DNA from: JAIMBK01 sp040755975
GTDB lineage: Bacteria; Bacillota; Desulfotomaculia; Desulfotomaculales; Nap2-2B
Length of the DNA: 11,169 nt
Reading direction: 5' to 3'
Assembly (NCBI GenBank): GCA_040755975.1
Contig: JBFLZY010000085.1
Location: forward strand, 1 to 11,169
Shown here: positions 1 through 8,200 of the stretch, piece by piece
Position numbering within the stretch: the stretch's first letter is position 1
Layout of the letters: each line of letters begins with the position of its first letter
The notes under the pieces: model-generated
What the model was told of the DNA's origin: nothing
Databases searched by the model: none
What the model saw: only the letters and a program-made list of their open reading frames with translations
Translations under genes and position numbers: made by a program

Positions 1-1
1 A

Positions 2-115
2 GAAAAGGTAACCTGGGACCAAATAAAAAAGAAAGTCAGCTCTGCTCCCCAAGAATGGTTTGCTGCTTTTTGTTCGGGTTGCGTGTGGGCGCGGGTTTGT
101 AACAGGGGAAGATAA
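2..115 (+). CDS. Possible C-terminal tail of an upstream gene (5' end outside window)
   Basis: A reading frame open from the window edge runs 37 codons to a TAA at 113-115. It has plausible codon use and a Trp/Cys-rich end (residues like EWFAAF, GCVWARVC). If real, its stop lies just before the ATG of the SAM hydrolase gene at 121, so the two genes could be co-transcribed. Another frame is open from base 1 to a TAA at 100-102, so the choice is uncertain. I do not recognise a family. Confidence 0.25.
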   Translation, partial: EKVTWDQIKKKVSSAPQEWFAAFCSGCVWARVCNRGR

Positions 116-120
116 ATGCT

Positions 121-879
121 ATGCAAACAAAACCCATCGTTCTGCTGACCGATTTTGGCTGGAGCTCCTACGTCGGGGCGATGAAGGGGGTTATTCTTTC
201 CCACTGCCCCCACGCCCAAATAATCGATTTGACCCACGACGTAGCCCCCCAGAACGTGCGCGAAGGGGCCTGGCTCCTCTTTGCCAATTACCCGTACTTT
301 CCCCCGGGGAGCATCTTCGTAGCCATCGTCGACCCCGGAGTGGGTACGGAGCGAAAAGCCCTGGCCATCAGGGCAAAAGAATATTACTTCCTTGGTCCGG
401 ACAACGGCATTCTATCCCCAGCCGCCGCCAGGGCGGGCATCGTGGGTACGGTCGAACTTGCGGTTCTGCCGGAGGCCAGCCCCACCTTCCACGGCCGGGA
501 TGTTTTTGCCCCCGCGGCGGCAAAGCTGGCCGCCGGCCTGCCTTTTCGCGAACTGGGAAAGCCGGTCGTACCTGAGGTTAACTTTGCATTTTACTTAAAC
601 GAAAGGGAAGGGGAAGTAGTCACCATCGACCGGTTCGGCAACGTAATCACCAATATCTCCCCATTGCCCGACCGCCGAAAGTATGCGGTAAGCCTCGCCC
701 GGGGCGGAAAGAGTTATTTCCGGTCTGAATTACCCTTTTGCCCGGCGTATGCCCTTGCACCGGAAGGGGTTTTGTTTTTGATCACTGGTTCCAGCGGGAC
801 CCTGGAGATCTCCGTTAAAAACGGATCGGCGGCCTCCCGTGTGGGTGTGGAGGTTGCCGACAGGGTGGCGATTACGTGA
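121..879 (+). CDS. SAM hydrolase / SAM hydroxide adenosyltransferase (DUF62 family)
   Basis: This 252-residue protein matches the DUF62 family, related to SAM-dependent chlorinase/fluorinase. Members cleave S-adenosylmethionine to adenosine and methionine using water or hydroxide. Visible motifs are LTDFG (residues 9-13), IVDPGVG (69-75), GPDNG (92-96) and TFHGRDVFAP (122-131). D71, R78 and H124 have the spacing of the Asp-Arg-His triad known for the hydrolase branch. The C-terminal domain carries IDRFGNVITNI (169-179) and a GSSGTLEISV strand (223-232), typical of the family's beta-barrel half. Length is normal. The ATG at 121 is preceded by AGGGGA at 104-109, a slightly long spacing. No membrane segment or signal peptide is seen. 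The halogenase branch is unlikely because the hydrolase triad is intact. Its physiological role is not evident from the neighbours. Confidence 0.9.
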   Translation: MQTKPIVLLTDFGWSSYVGAMKGVILSHCPHAQIIDLTHDVAPQNVREGAWLLFANYPYFPPGSIFVAIVDPGVGTERKALAIRAKEYYFLGPDNGILSPAAARAGIVGTVELAVLPEASPTFHGRDVFAPAAAKLAAGLPFRELGKPVVPEVNFAFYLNEREGEVVTIDRFGNVITNISPLPDRRKYAVSLARGGKSYFRSELPFCPAYALAPEGVLFLITGSSGTLEISVKNGSAASRVGVEVADRVAIT

Positions 880-928
880 TGGAGCCGCGTATAAGTCTAG
901 TTGTTTTAAACGTTTGGAGGGATGAGAA

Positions 929-1188
929 ATGAAAAGGGTAGCAATTTTTTGACTGTACTTTTTCTATTTCCAGTGGTTAGCCCGGCTTTTTCCCACCCAC
1001 GGTAATAGTTGACGGCGGGCTTTAAACTTTGACGTGCCGCCGATTATCAAAAACGGCAGGACATTGGTTCCACTAAGGGCGATATTTGAAGCTTTGGGTG
1101 CTGATGTAATGTTCGTTGGGATGGCAGTACACAATCAATTACGGCAACCAAAGTTGTGTTTCAAAGAACCGATCCGGAAATGGAATAA
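929..1188 (+). pseudogene. Decayed copper-amine-oxidase N-terminal-like (stalk) domain gene
   Basis: Starting at ATG 929, with a good ribosome binding site (GGAGGG, 916-921), the sequence encodes a secretory signal (MKRVAIF, then LTVLFLFPVVSPAFS). It then encodes a typical copper-amine-oxidase-like repeat: VIVDGG, LNFDVPPIIKNGRTLVPL, RAIFEALGADV and WDGSTQSITATK. These pieces lie in successive different frames: 929, then 949, then 1002, then 1022, then 1117. Stops fall at 950, 1003 and 1023. At least four frame changes are needed to read through, one of them at a T6 run (945-950). The restored frame ends at TAA 1186, giving only about 85 residues, so the gene is both shifted and truncated. 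Intact relatives are cell-surface or secreted proteins that are abundant in this clade. No function is expected now. Confidence 0.8.
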
Positions 1189-1214
1189 GATTGTTAAACA
1201 ACGAATCCCCCGGT

Positions 1215-1262
1215 GCCGGCGATCAGGGCGGGCCCTGCTTCGGGCGGCGTCGCCGGCTTTTT
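1215..1262 (+). terminator. Rho-independent terminator after the pseudogene
   Basis: An 8-bp perfect stem GCCGGCGA (1215-1222) / TCGCCGGC (1250-1257) encloses a GC-rich loop with a secondary inverted repeat (CAGGGC / GCCCTG). It is followed by TTTTT (1258-1262). The T-run overlaps the complement of the stop codon of the convergent P-type ATPase gene. On the minus strand no T-run follows, so it acts for plus-strand transcription. Confidence 0.7.
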
Positions 1263-3948
1263 AATCGGGAATCTTTTTTGCGTACGCTTCCTTCTTCTTG
1301 ACGAATGCGCCGCGCCGGAAGGCCTTTTCCCCTTCCACCGCCATCAGTACGGAGGTTGCGGCGGCGGCGGCGATTGCCCAGTCCCCGGCGTTGAGCGGGG
1401 TCGTGCGGAAGACAAATTGAAAGGCCGGCACGTAGATGATGGTGATCTGGGCGATGATGGAAGCCACCACGCTGTAAAACAGGAACGGATTGGACAAAAG
1501 CCGCGTCCGGAAGATGGACGCCGTTTCGGAGCGCACGTTGAAAACGTTGAAGAGCTGACCGAGGACGATGGTGGTCAGCGCCACCGTGCGGGCGTGCCCC
1601 AGGACGTACCCCTGGTTGAGGGACCAGGTGAAGGTGAAAAGGGTGCCGGCGGCGATCACCACCCCGATGATGACCAGCCGCTCGGCCATGAGCCGGGACA
1701 TGACGGGTTCGTCGCGGCGGCGCGGGGGGCGGTCGACGATCCCCTTTTCCGCGGGTTCGAAGGCCAGGGCCACGTCTTGAAGGCCGTTGGACACCAGGTT
1801 CAGCCAGAGGATCTGGGCGGGCAGCAGGGGCAGGGGCATAAGGACGATCAGCGCTGTGAAGATGAGGATGACCTGGGCCAGGCCGGTGGACAGCAGGAAA
1901 AGGACGACCTTGCGGATGTTGTCGAAGACGACCCGGCCCTCCTTCACGGCGGCAAAGATGCTGGCGAAGTTGTCGTCGGTGACGATCATGTCGGCGGTTT
2001 CCCTGGCCGCGTCGGTGCCTCCCCGACCCATGGCCACGCCGATGTGGGCCGCCTTCAGCGCCGGGGTGTCGTTAACCCCGTCCCCGGTGACGGCGACGAC
2101 CTCCCCTCTTTTGATCAGCTGCTGCACGATCCGCAGCTTGTGCAGCGGGGCCACCCGGGCAAAAATGTTGACGGAATTCAGCTTTGCAAAAAGCTCCCTG
2201 TCGGACATCCCTTCCAGTTCCCCGCCCGTGACGACCGGGGCGTTACCGCCCGCGGCCATTTTCAGCCGCCGGGCGACGGCCGCGGCGGTGGCCTGGTGGT
2301 CCCCGGTAACCATGATCACCCGCACGCCCGCCCTTTTGGCCTGCTCCATGGCCCGGAAAACCTCCTCCCGGGGCGGGTCGAGCATCCCCTGCAGCCCGAT
2401 CAGGGTGAGACCCTCCGTCAGCATTTCGGCCCGCAAGGCGGTTTCCGTCGCCGGCACCCGCCGGCAGGCCATGGCCAGCACCCGCAGGCCGTCTTTTGCC
2501 ATTTCCCGGTAGCGCGCGAGGATCGCTTCCCGGTCGGTCAGGGGCGCTTCCCTGCCTTCCCGGTCGGCGACGATTGCCGAGCACATCCGGACCACCCGCT
2601 CCGGAGCGCCTTTGACGAAGATCAAATTGGCGTTTTCGCCGGGAACCCTGTGCAGGGTGGCCATGTACATCAGATCCGATTCGAAGGGAATTTCGTCGAG
2701 CTTGGGGTACCGGGCCGCCTGGGCTTCCGGCTCGAGGCCGGCCTTGCGCGCGGCCGTGATGAGGGCCACCTCGGTGGGGTCTCCTTCCGGGTAATAGCCC
2801 CGTTCCTCGCTGTGGGCCAGCCGCGCTTCGTTGGCCAGAAGTCCCGCCCGCAGGCATAATTCCAGGGCCGGATGGACATCCAGATCTACCGGTTTGCCTT
2901 CCCCGTCGGTTATTTCCCCTTTTGGTTCGAAGCCGGCGCCGCTCACGCGGTATTCGACCCCGCCGGCAAAAATTGCCTGGACGGTCATCTCGTTTTTCGT
3001 CAGGGTGCCGGTTTTATCGGAGGCGATCACGCTGGTTGAGCCGAGAGTTTCGACGGCGTTCAAGCGGCGGATGATGGCGTTCCGGTCGGCCATGCGCTTG
3101 ACGCCGATGGCCATCGTGATCGTCACGGCGACGGGGAGCCCCTCCGGGATGACCCCCACGGCCAGCGCGATCCCCATGAGGATCATTTCGCTCAAAGAGC
3201 GGTCCAGCGCCAGCCCCAGCAGGACGGCCAGGGCGGAAATGCCCAGGATCAGATATCCCAGCCGGCGGCTGAAGCGCGCCAGCTGGACCTGCAGCGGGGT
3301 GGGCGCCGGTTTGACTTTTTGGACCTGCTCGGAAATTTTGCCAAGTTCGGTCTTTTGCCCGGTGGCAACCACGACCCCCTTCCCCCGGCCGGACAGCACC
3401 AGCGTCCCCATAAAGGCCATGTTGCGCACCTCCCCCAGGGCAGGGCGCTCCTTCCCGACGGGGCCCGTTTCCTTGCTTACCCCCACCGATTCCCCGGTGA
3501 GGGCGGACTCGTCAATCTCCAGCCTTTTTACTTCGAACAGGCGCAGGTCGGCCGGAACGCGCGCCCCGGAGGCCAGCAGGACCACGTCCCCCGGCACGAG
3601 CTCCGCGCTTTCCACTTCCCTGCGCCGCCCGCCGCGAAGTACAGAGGCCTTGGGCGCCGCCAGGGCGGCCAGAGAGCGCAGGGCCTGCTCAGCTTTGATT
3701 TCCTGGGTGAAGCCGATGATTGCGTTGATGATCAGCACCGCCAGGATGACCCACATGTCGATGTAATGCCGGATTAAGGCGGTGAAAAAGGCGGCAATGA
3801 GCAGTATGTAGATCAGGGGGTCGGCAAACTGGCGGACCAGGGCCTGCAGGTACCCCGTCCTCTCCCCGGCTTCCAGGGTGTTCGGGCCGAATTTCGCCAG
3901 CCGCCGGGCGGCCTCCTCCCGGCTCAGCCCCTGCGGGCCGGTAGCCAA
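1261..3948 (-). CDS. Type-II P-type cation-transporting ATPase (HAD-IC family), substrate ion uncertain
   Basis: This 895-residue membrane pump has the full P-type ATPase architecture. An N-terminal cation-ATPase domain contains GLSREEAARRL. It is followed by M1-M2 (about 45-85), an actuator domain with TGES (151-154), and M3-M4 with PEGLP (268-272). The phosphorylation loop has DKTGTLT (phospho-Asp D311), and the nucleotide site has KGAPE (446-450). Further motifs are TGDH (548-551) and the hinge TGDGVND (621-627). Six C-terminal helices (about 680-875) complete it. Overall it resembles SERCA/PMCA-like Ca2+ pumps. By eye-alignment, though, the SERCA residues N768, E771, D800 and E908 correspond to G689, Q692, N721 and Q798; only the M4 Glu (E269) is kept. 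A Ca2+ label is therefore unsafe. The TTG at 3948 has a poorly spaced ribosome binding site. The frame stays open upstream with family-like residues (FRKEIEEVFQEL), so translation may begin near CTG 3984 after AGGGAG. Confidence 0.93.
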   Translation of the reverse strand: MATGPQGLSREEAARRLAKFGPNTLEAGERTGYLQALVRQFADPLIYILLIAAFFTALIRHYIDMWVILAVLIINAIIGFTQEIKAEQALRSLAALAAPKASVLRGGRRREVESAELVPGDVVLLASGARVPADLRLFEVKRLEIDESALTGESVGVSKETGPVGKERPALGEVRNMAFMGTLVLSGRGKGVVVATGQKTELGKISEQVQKVKPAPTPLQVQLARFSRRLGYLILGISALAVLLGLALDRSLSEMILMGIALAVGVIPEGLPVAVTITMAIGVKRMADRNAIIRRLNAVETLGSTSVIASDKTGTLTKNEMTVQAIFAGGVEYRVSGAGFEPKGEITDGEGKPVDLDVHPALELCLRAGLLANEARLAHSEERGYYPEGDPTEVALITAARKAGLEPEAQAARYPKLDEIPFESDLMYMATLHRVPGENANLIFVKGAPERVVRMCSAIVADREGREAPLTDREAILARYREMAKDGLRVLAMACRRVPATETALRAEMLTEGLTLIGLQGMLDPPREEVFRAMEQAKRAGVRVIMVTGDHQATAAAVARRLKMAAGGNAPVVTGGELEGMSDRELFAKLNSVNIFARVAPLHKLRIVQQLIKRGEVVAVTGDGVNDTPALKAAHIGVAMGRGGTDAARETADMIVTDDNFASIFAAVKEGRVVFDNIRKVVLFLLSTGLAQVILIFTALIVLMPLPLLPAQILWLNLVSNGLQDVALAFEPAEKGIVDRPPRRRDEPVMSRLMAERLVIIGVVIAAGTLFTFTWSLNQGYVLGHARTVALTTIVLGQLFNVFNVRSETASIFRTRLLSNPFLFYSVVASIIAQITIIYVPAFQFVFRTTPLNAGDWAIAAAAATSVLMAVEGEKAFRRGAFVKKKEAYAKKIPD

Positions 3949-4086
3949 CTCCTGGAAAACTTCCTCAATTTCCTTCCGGAACAGCTTCCTCTCTCCCTTT
4001 ATTTTGTTTTTGGTTTAGCATAACAAAGATTCCTGAAAATATGCGCCGCAAACTGCTTGGTGGTGCTGGAAAAGGACTGCCGGGAG

Positions 4087-4095
4087 TGGTAAAAT
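4087..4095 (+). promoter_or_regulatory. Extended -10 promoter for the leader ORF and PurC-like gene
   Basis: TGGTAAAAT at 4087-4095 fits an extended -10 element (TGn then TAAAAT, at 4090-4095). No good -35 is present at 17 bp, which is tolerated for extended -10 promoters. Transcription would start near 4102, just before the first ribosome-binding segment at 4107. This is inferred from sequence only. Confidence 0.4.
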
Positions 4096-4106
4096 AGTAG
4101 GTGAAA

Positions 4107-4184
4107 AGGATAGGAGAAATTTTTTATGGGAGGAAATAACGATAGTTTTTGTGATCAAAGAGGATAGGAGAGATTTATTTTGGG
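4107..4184 (+). repeat. Tandem duplication of a ribosome-binding/start segment, 54-bp offset
   Basis: AGGATAGGAG at 4107-4116 recurs exactly at 4161-4170. Each copy is followed by an A/T stretch and then a start codon plus GG: ATGGG at 4126-4130 and TTGGG at 4180-4184. The offset is 54 bp (18 codons), so both starts are in the same frame, but a TAG at 4165-4167 separates them. The second copy serves the PurC-like gene. Confidence 0.6.
4126..4167 (+). CDS. Short leader ORF upstream of the PurC-like gene (13 codons)
   Basis: ATG at 4126 follows AGGATAGGAG with 9-bp spacing and encodes MGGNNDSFCDQRG. It ends at a TAG (4165-4167) that lies inside the second copy of the same ribosome-binding sequence. 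The stop is 12 bp before the TTG of the downstream gene and in the same frame. Terminating ribosomes would sit on the downstream ribosome binding site, so translational coupling or interference is plausible. It could equally be a by-product of the local duplication. Confidence 0.35.
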   Translation: MGGNNDSFCDQRG

Positions 4185-5208
4185 CAGCGTAAAAGATCTG
4201 CAGGTGCTTGTGCCGCCCACGGAAGAAGCGGGCGGCGTGGGGCGGTTTTCCTTTTCGGACCGCTACTCGGTTTTTGACTGGGGGGAAATGCCCGACCACA
4301 TTCCCCGTAAAGGGGCTTCCCTGTGCCTGGTCAGCGCCTACTTTTTTGAACGCCTGGAGGAGAAGGGGATCAAGACCCACTACCGGGGGCTGGTGGAAAA
4401 CGGTGCGGTAAAAAGGCTGGCGGAACTGTCCGGGCCGGCCGGCGTCATGGAGGTCGGGCTGCTCAGGGTAATCGAACCGGCGGTTAAAGAAGGCGGCTAC
4501 GACTATTCGGTCTACCGGGAAAGGAAAGGAAATTTCCTGATCCCCCTGGAGGTAATCTACCGTAACGCTCTGCCGCCGGGTTCCAGCGTTTTCCGGAGGC
4601 TGCAGGAAGGCAGCTTAAAGCCGGAAGACCTTGGTTTGGCGGAAATGCCCGTACCGGGCCAGGTTCTGGAGAGGCCCCTGCTGGACGTTTCCACGAAGCT
4701 GGAGGCCAGCGACCGTTACTTGCGCTGGGCGGAGGCAAAAGAGCTGGCCGGGCTGACCGAAGGTGAGGTTGCCGAAATTAAACGGGCGGCGCTGACGATC
4801 GGCGGGCTGGTCGCGGCGGAAGCCGGCAGGGCCGGGCTGGTTAATGAAGACGGGAAAGTGGAGTTCGGTTTCGACGGGGAGCGCAACCTGCTGGTCCTCG
4901 ATGCTTTAGGCACCCTGGACGAATGCCGCTTTACTTTTCAGGGGGTCCCGGTGAGCAAGGAAGCGGCCAGGATTTTTTACAAGGAAACGGCCTGGTACCG
5001 GGAGGTTGAAGCGGCCAAAAAGAAAGATAAAATTAAATGGAAAGAGCTGGTACAGCAATCTCCCCCGCCGCTGCCGCCGCGCTTAAAGGAACTGATTTCC
5101 CAGCTCTACTGCGCCTACGCCAACGAAGTTACCGGCCGCCCCTGGTTTGCGGGGACTCCTTCTTTGGCGGAGGTAGTGCGGGAGATCGCGCAATTCATCA
5201 GAAAATAG
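4180..5208 (+). CDS. purC: PurC-like SAICAR synthetase, archaeal-type form
   Basis: This 342-residue protein aligns with phosphoribosylaminoimidazole-succinocarboxamide (SAICAR) synthetase. That enzyme joins CAIR and aspartate with ATP in purine synthesis. Visible elements are MGSVKDLQVL at the start (matching the family's GKVRDIY-like strand), FSFSDRYSVFDWGEMPD (23-39), IPRKGASLC (41-49) and the THYRG segment (67-70). Further on are IPLEVIYRN (121-129, the E-x-x-x-RN element), DVSTKLEASD (169-178), KVEFG (226-230) and DALGTLDECR (241-250). The last replaces the bacterial DE-SPDS-R element. The form resembles archaeal PurC proteins, which also begin SVKDL and carry SVFDWG. It is longer than E. 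coli PurC (about 237 residues) because of inserts and a C-terminal extension. TTG 4180 is favoured because AGGATAGGAG ends 9 bp upstream and the product then begins with the conserved strand. It is not next to other pur genes, and it converges on carB. Confidence 0.8.
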   Translation: MGSVKDLQVLVPPTEEAGGVGRFSFSDRYSVFDWGEMPDHIPRKGASLCLVSAYFFERLEEKGIKTHYRGLVENGAVKRLAELSGPAGVMEVGLLRVIEPAVKEGGYDYSVYRERKGNFLIPLEVIYRNALPPGSSVFRRLQEGSLKPEDLGLAEMPVPGQVLERPLLDVSTKLEASDRYLRWAEAKELAGLTEGEVAEIKRAALTIGGLVAAEAGRAGLVNEDGKVEFGFDGERNLLVLDALGTLDECRFTFQGVPVSKEAARIFYKETAWYREVEAAKKKDKIKWKELVQQSPPPLPPRLKELISQLYCAYANEVTGRPWFAGTPSLAEVVREIAQFIRK

Positions 5209-5219
5209 GTTTCCTGCAT

Positions 5220-8200
5220 CTATTGCCGGTGGTATTCCTGGAGCGATTTTACCCGCAGGCCGCCGCGCATTTTGGTGATCCCCTCCAGGGCCGCCCGGGC
5301 GCCCCGGATGGTGGTGATAATCGGGACGTTGCTGATAATCGCCTGCCTGCGCAGGTGGTACTCGTCGTATTTTGGCCCCTTTCCCAGGGGAGTATTGATG
5401 ATCAGGTCGATCTCCCCGTTTTTGATGTGGTCCACGATGTTGGGCCGTCCTTCGCCCATTTTTTTGACCGTCTTCACGGTGAGACCGTGATCGGCCAGCA
5501 GGCGGGCCGTCCCCCGGGTGGCCAGCAGCTTAAACCCCAGCCGGGCAAATCCCCGGGCCACCGCCGGCAGCGCCTCCTTATCCTTGTCGGCCACGGTGAG
5601 GAGCACCGTTCCTTGCAGCGGCAACGGAACCCCGGCCGCCATCTGGGACTTGGCGAAAGCCAGGCCGAAATTGTCGTCAATGCCCATTACTTCCCCGGTG
5701 GAGCGCATCTCCGGACCTAAGACGATGTCCACCCCGGGAAATTTTATGAAGGGAAAGACCGCTTCCTTGACGGCCACGTGGCCGGGGATGGGCTCGCGGG
5801 TGAAGCCAAGTTCGTCCAGCGTTTTGCCCAGCATCACCCTGGTCGCCAGCCTGGCCAGGGGAATCCCCGTTGCTTTGCTGACGAAGGGGACCGTCCGGGA
5901 AGCCCGCGGGTTTGCTTCCAGCACGTAAATTTCGCTGTCTTCTACGGCGAACTGGACGTTAAGCAGCCCCACCACTCCCAGTTCCCGCGCCAGGAGCGCC
6001 GTCTGCCTTTTCATTTCCGCAACGTGTCCAGAAGCCAGGCTAAAGGGGGGCAGGGAGCAGGCGCTGTCCCCGGAGTGCACCCCGGCCTCCTCGATGTGTT
6101 CCATTAAGCCGCCGATTACGGTAATACGCCCGTCGGAAAGGGCGTCCACGTCTACTTCCACGGCCCCCTCCAGAAACTTGTCGATCAGCACCGGGTGCCC
6201 GGCCGAAACCGCCACCGCCCGGTTCATGTAATCGACCAGGGACTCCTCGTCGTAGACCACTTCCATGGCCCGCCCCCCCAGCACGTAAGAAGGCCGCAGC
6301 AGCACGGGGTAGCCGATCTCCCGGGCAATCCGCCGGGCCTCGGCCACCGAGCGGCCGGTGCCGCTGGCCGGCTGTTTGAGGCCGAGCCGCCTCAAAAGCG
6401 CCGAAAACTTTTCCCGGTCTTCGGCCAGATCGATGCTGGCCGGCGTGGTGCCGAGAATGGGCAGCCCTTCTTTTTCCAGAGAGCGGGCGAGCTTTAGCGG
6501 CGTCTGGCCGCCGAACTGCAGAATGATCCCGTCCGGCTGTTCCACGTCGCAGATGTTGAGGACATCTTCTAAGGTCAGCGGTTCGAAGTAGAGCCGGTCG
6601 GAGGTGTCGTAGTCGGTGCTCACCGTTTCCGGGTTGCAGTTGACCATGATCACCTGGTAGCCCTCTTCCCGCAAGGCATAGGCGGCCTGGACGCAGCAGT
6701 AGTCGAATTCAATGCCCTGGCCGATCCGGTTGGGGCCGCTGCCGATGATCATGACCTTTTTCTGCCGGGACGGGACGGCCTCGTTTTCCCGGCCGTAGGT
6801 GGAATAAAAATAAGGCGTATAGGCTTCGAATTCCGCTGCGCAGGTGTCGACCATTTTGAAGACCGCCCGGACCCCCCGGTTTAAGCGGTGCCGGCGGATG
6901 TTCAGCTCCTCTGTTTTGGCCAGGTCGGCCAGCTGGCGGTCGGAAAAACCGTATTTTTTCGCCTGCTCCAGAAGCTCCGCAGACAGTTCCCCGATCCCTT
7001 CCGCGAGCGCCCCGGCCAGCTTTTGTTCAAGCTCGACCAGTTCCCGGATGTTGTGGAGAAACCACCGGTCGATGCCGGTGCAGGCGTAAATCTCATCCCC
7101 GGTCAGGCCCAGGCGGAAGGCGTGGCGCAGGTAAAAAATGCGCTCCGGGCAGGGGGTAATCAACCTGGCCCGGATTTCCTCCCGCAGCTTTTCCTCCCGC
7201 CGTTTTTGCGCTTGTGGCTCCCCGGGGCAATTTTCCGGAAGGGTGGGGAACAGCCCGGCCGGCTCGTCCCGGCCGTCCGCGCCCAGGCCGTAGCGGTCCT
7301 GCTCTAAGGAGCGAATGGCCTTTTGCAGGGCCTCCTTAAAGTTGCGGCCGACGGCCATTACCTCCCCCACCGATTTCATCTGGGTGGTCAGGGTCCGGTC
7401 GGCGCCGGGGAACTTGGCGAAATCCCAGCGCGGGATTTTGACCACGCAGTAATCGATGGTCGGTTCAAAGCAGGCCGGCGTTTCCCGGGTGATGTCGTTG
7501 GGCAGTTCGTCCAGCGTGTAACCCACGGCTAACTTGGCCGCAATTTTGGCGATGGGGAAGCCGGTGGCCTTCGAAGCCAGGGCGGACGACCGGGAAACCC
7601 GCGGGTTCATCTCCACCACCACCATCCGCCCGGTTTCGGGGTGCACTGCAAACTGGATATTGGAACCCCCCGTTTCCACCCCGATTTCCCGGATAATGCG
7701 GATGGCCGCGTTGCGCATCTCCTGGTACTCCCTGTCCGTGAGGGTCTGGGCGGGGGCGACGGTAATGCTGTCCCCGGTGTGGATGCCCATCGGGTCGAAG
7801 TTTTCGATGGAGCAGACGATCACCACGTTGTCGGCCCGGTCCCGCATCACTTCCAGTTCGTATTCCTTCCAGCCGATGACGGATTCCTCCACCAGGATCT
7901 CTCCTATCGGGCTGTGTTCGATGCCGTGGCCGGCCAGTTCGCGCAGTTCGTCGACGTTGTGGGCGATCCCGCCGCCGGTTCCGCCGAGGGTGTAGGAAGG
8001 GCGGACGATCACGGGAAAACCCGTCTCCCTGGCAAAGGCCAGGGCCGCCGCCACCGAATTGACGTAGCGGCTGCGGCAGACGGAGAGGCCGATGCGCTCC
8101 ATGGCCGCTTTAAAGAGATCTCTTTTCTCGGCCTTTTCGATGGCCTCAAATTTAGCGCCGATCAGCTCCACCCCGTACCGGGCCAAAACCCCGCGCCGGT

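Noticed and set aside
1213..2859. Long plus-strand open frame (548 codons) opposite the P-type ATPase
   Set aside because: It is the antisense shadow of a high-GC gene. The product is rich in Gly, His, Asp and Pro, has no recognisable domain, and overlaps a fully conserved ATPase on the other strand.
2243..3777. Several further open frames on both strands across the ATPase
   Set aside because: All overlap the ATPase coding sequence in other frames and have low-complexity Arg/Pro/Ser/Gly-rich products with no ribosome binding site.
4015..4380. Minus-strand open frame across the start of the PurC-like gene
   Set aside because: It covers the predicted promoter and ribosome-binding repeats and the well-conserved N-terminus of the PurC-like protein. 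No family similarity is seen.
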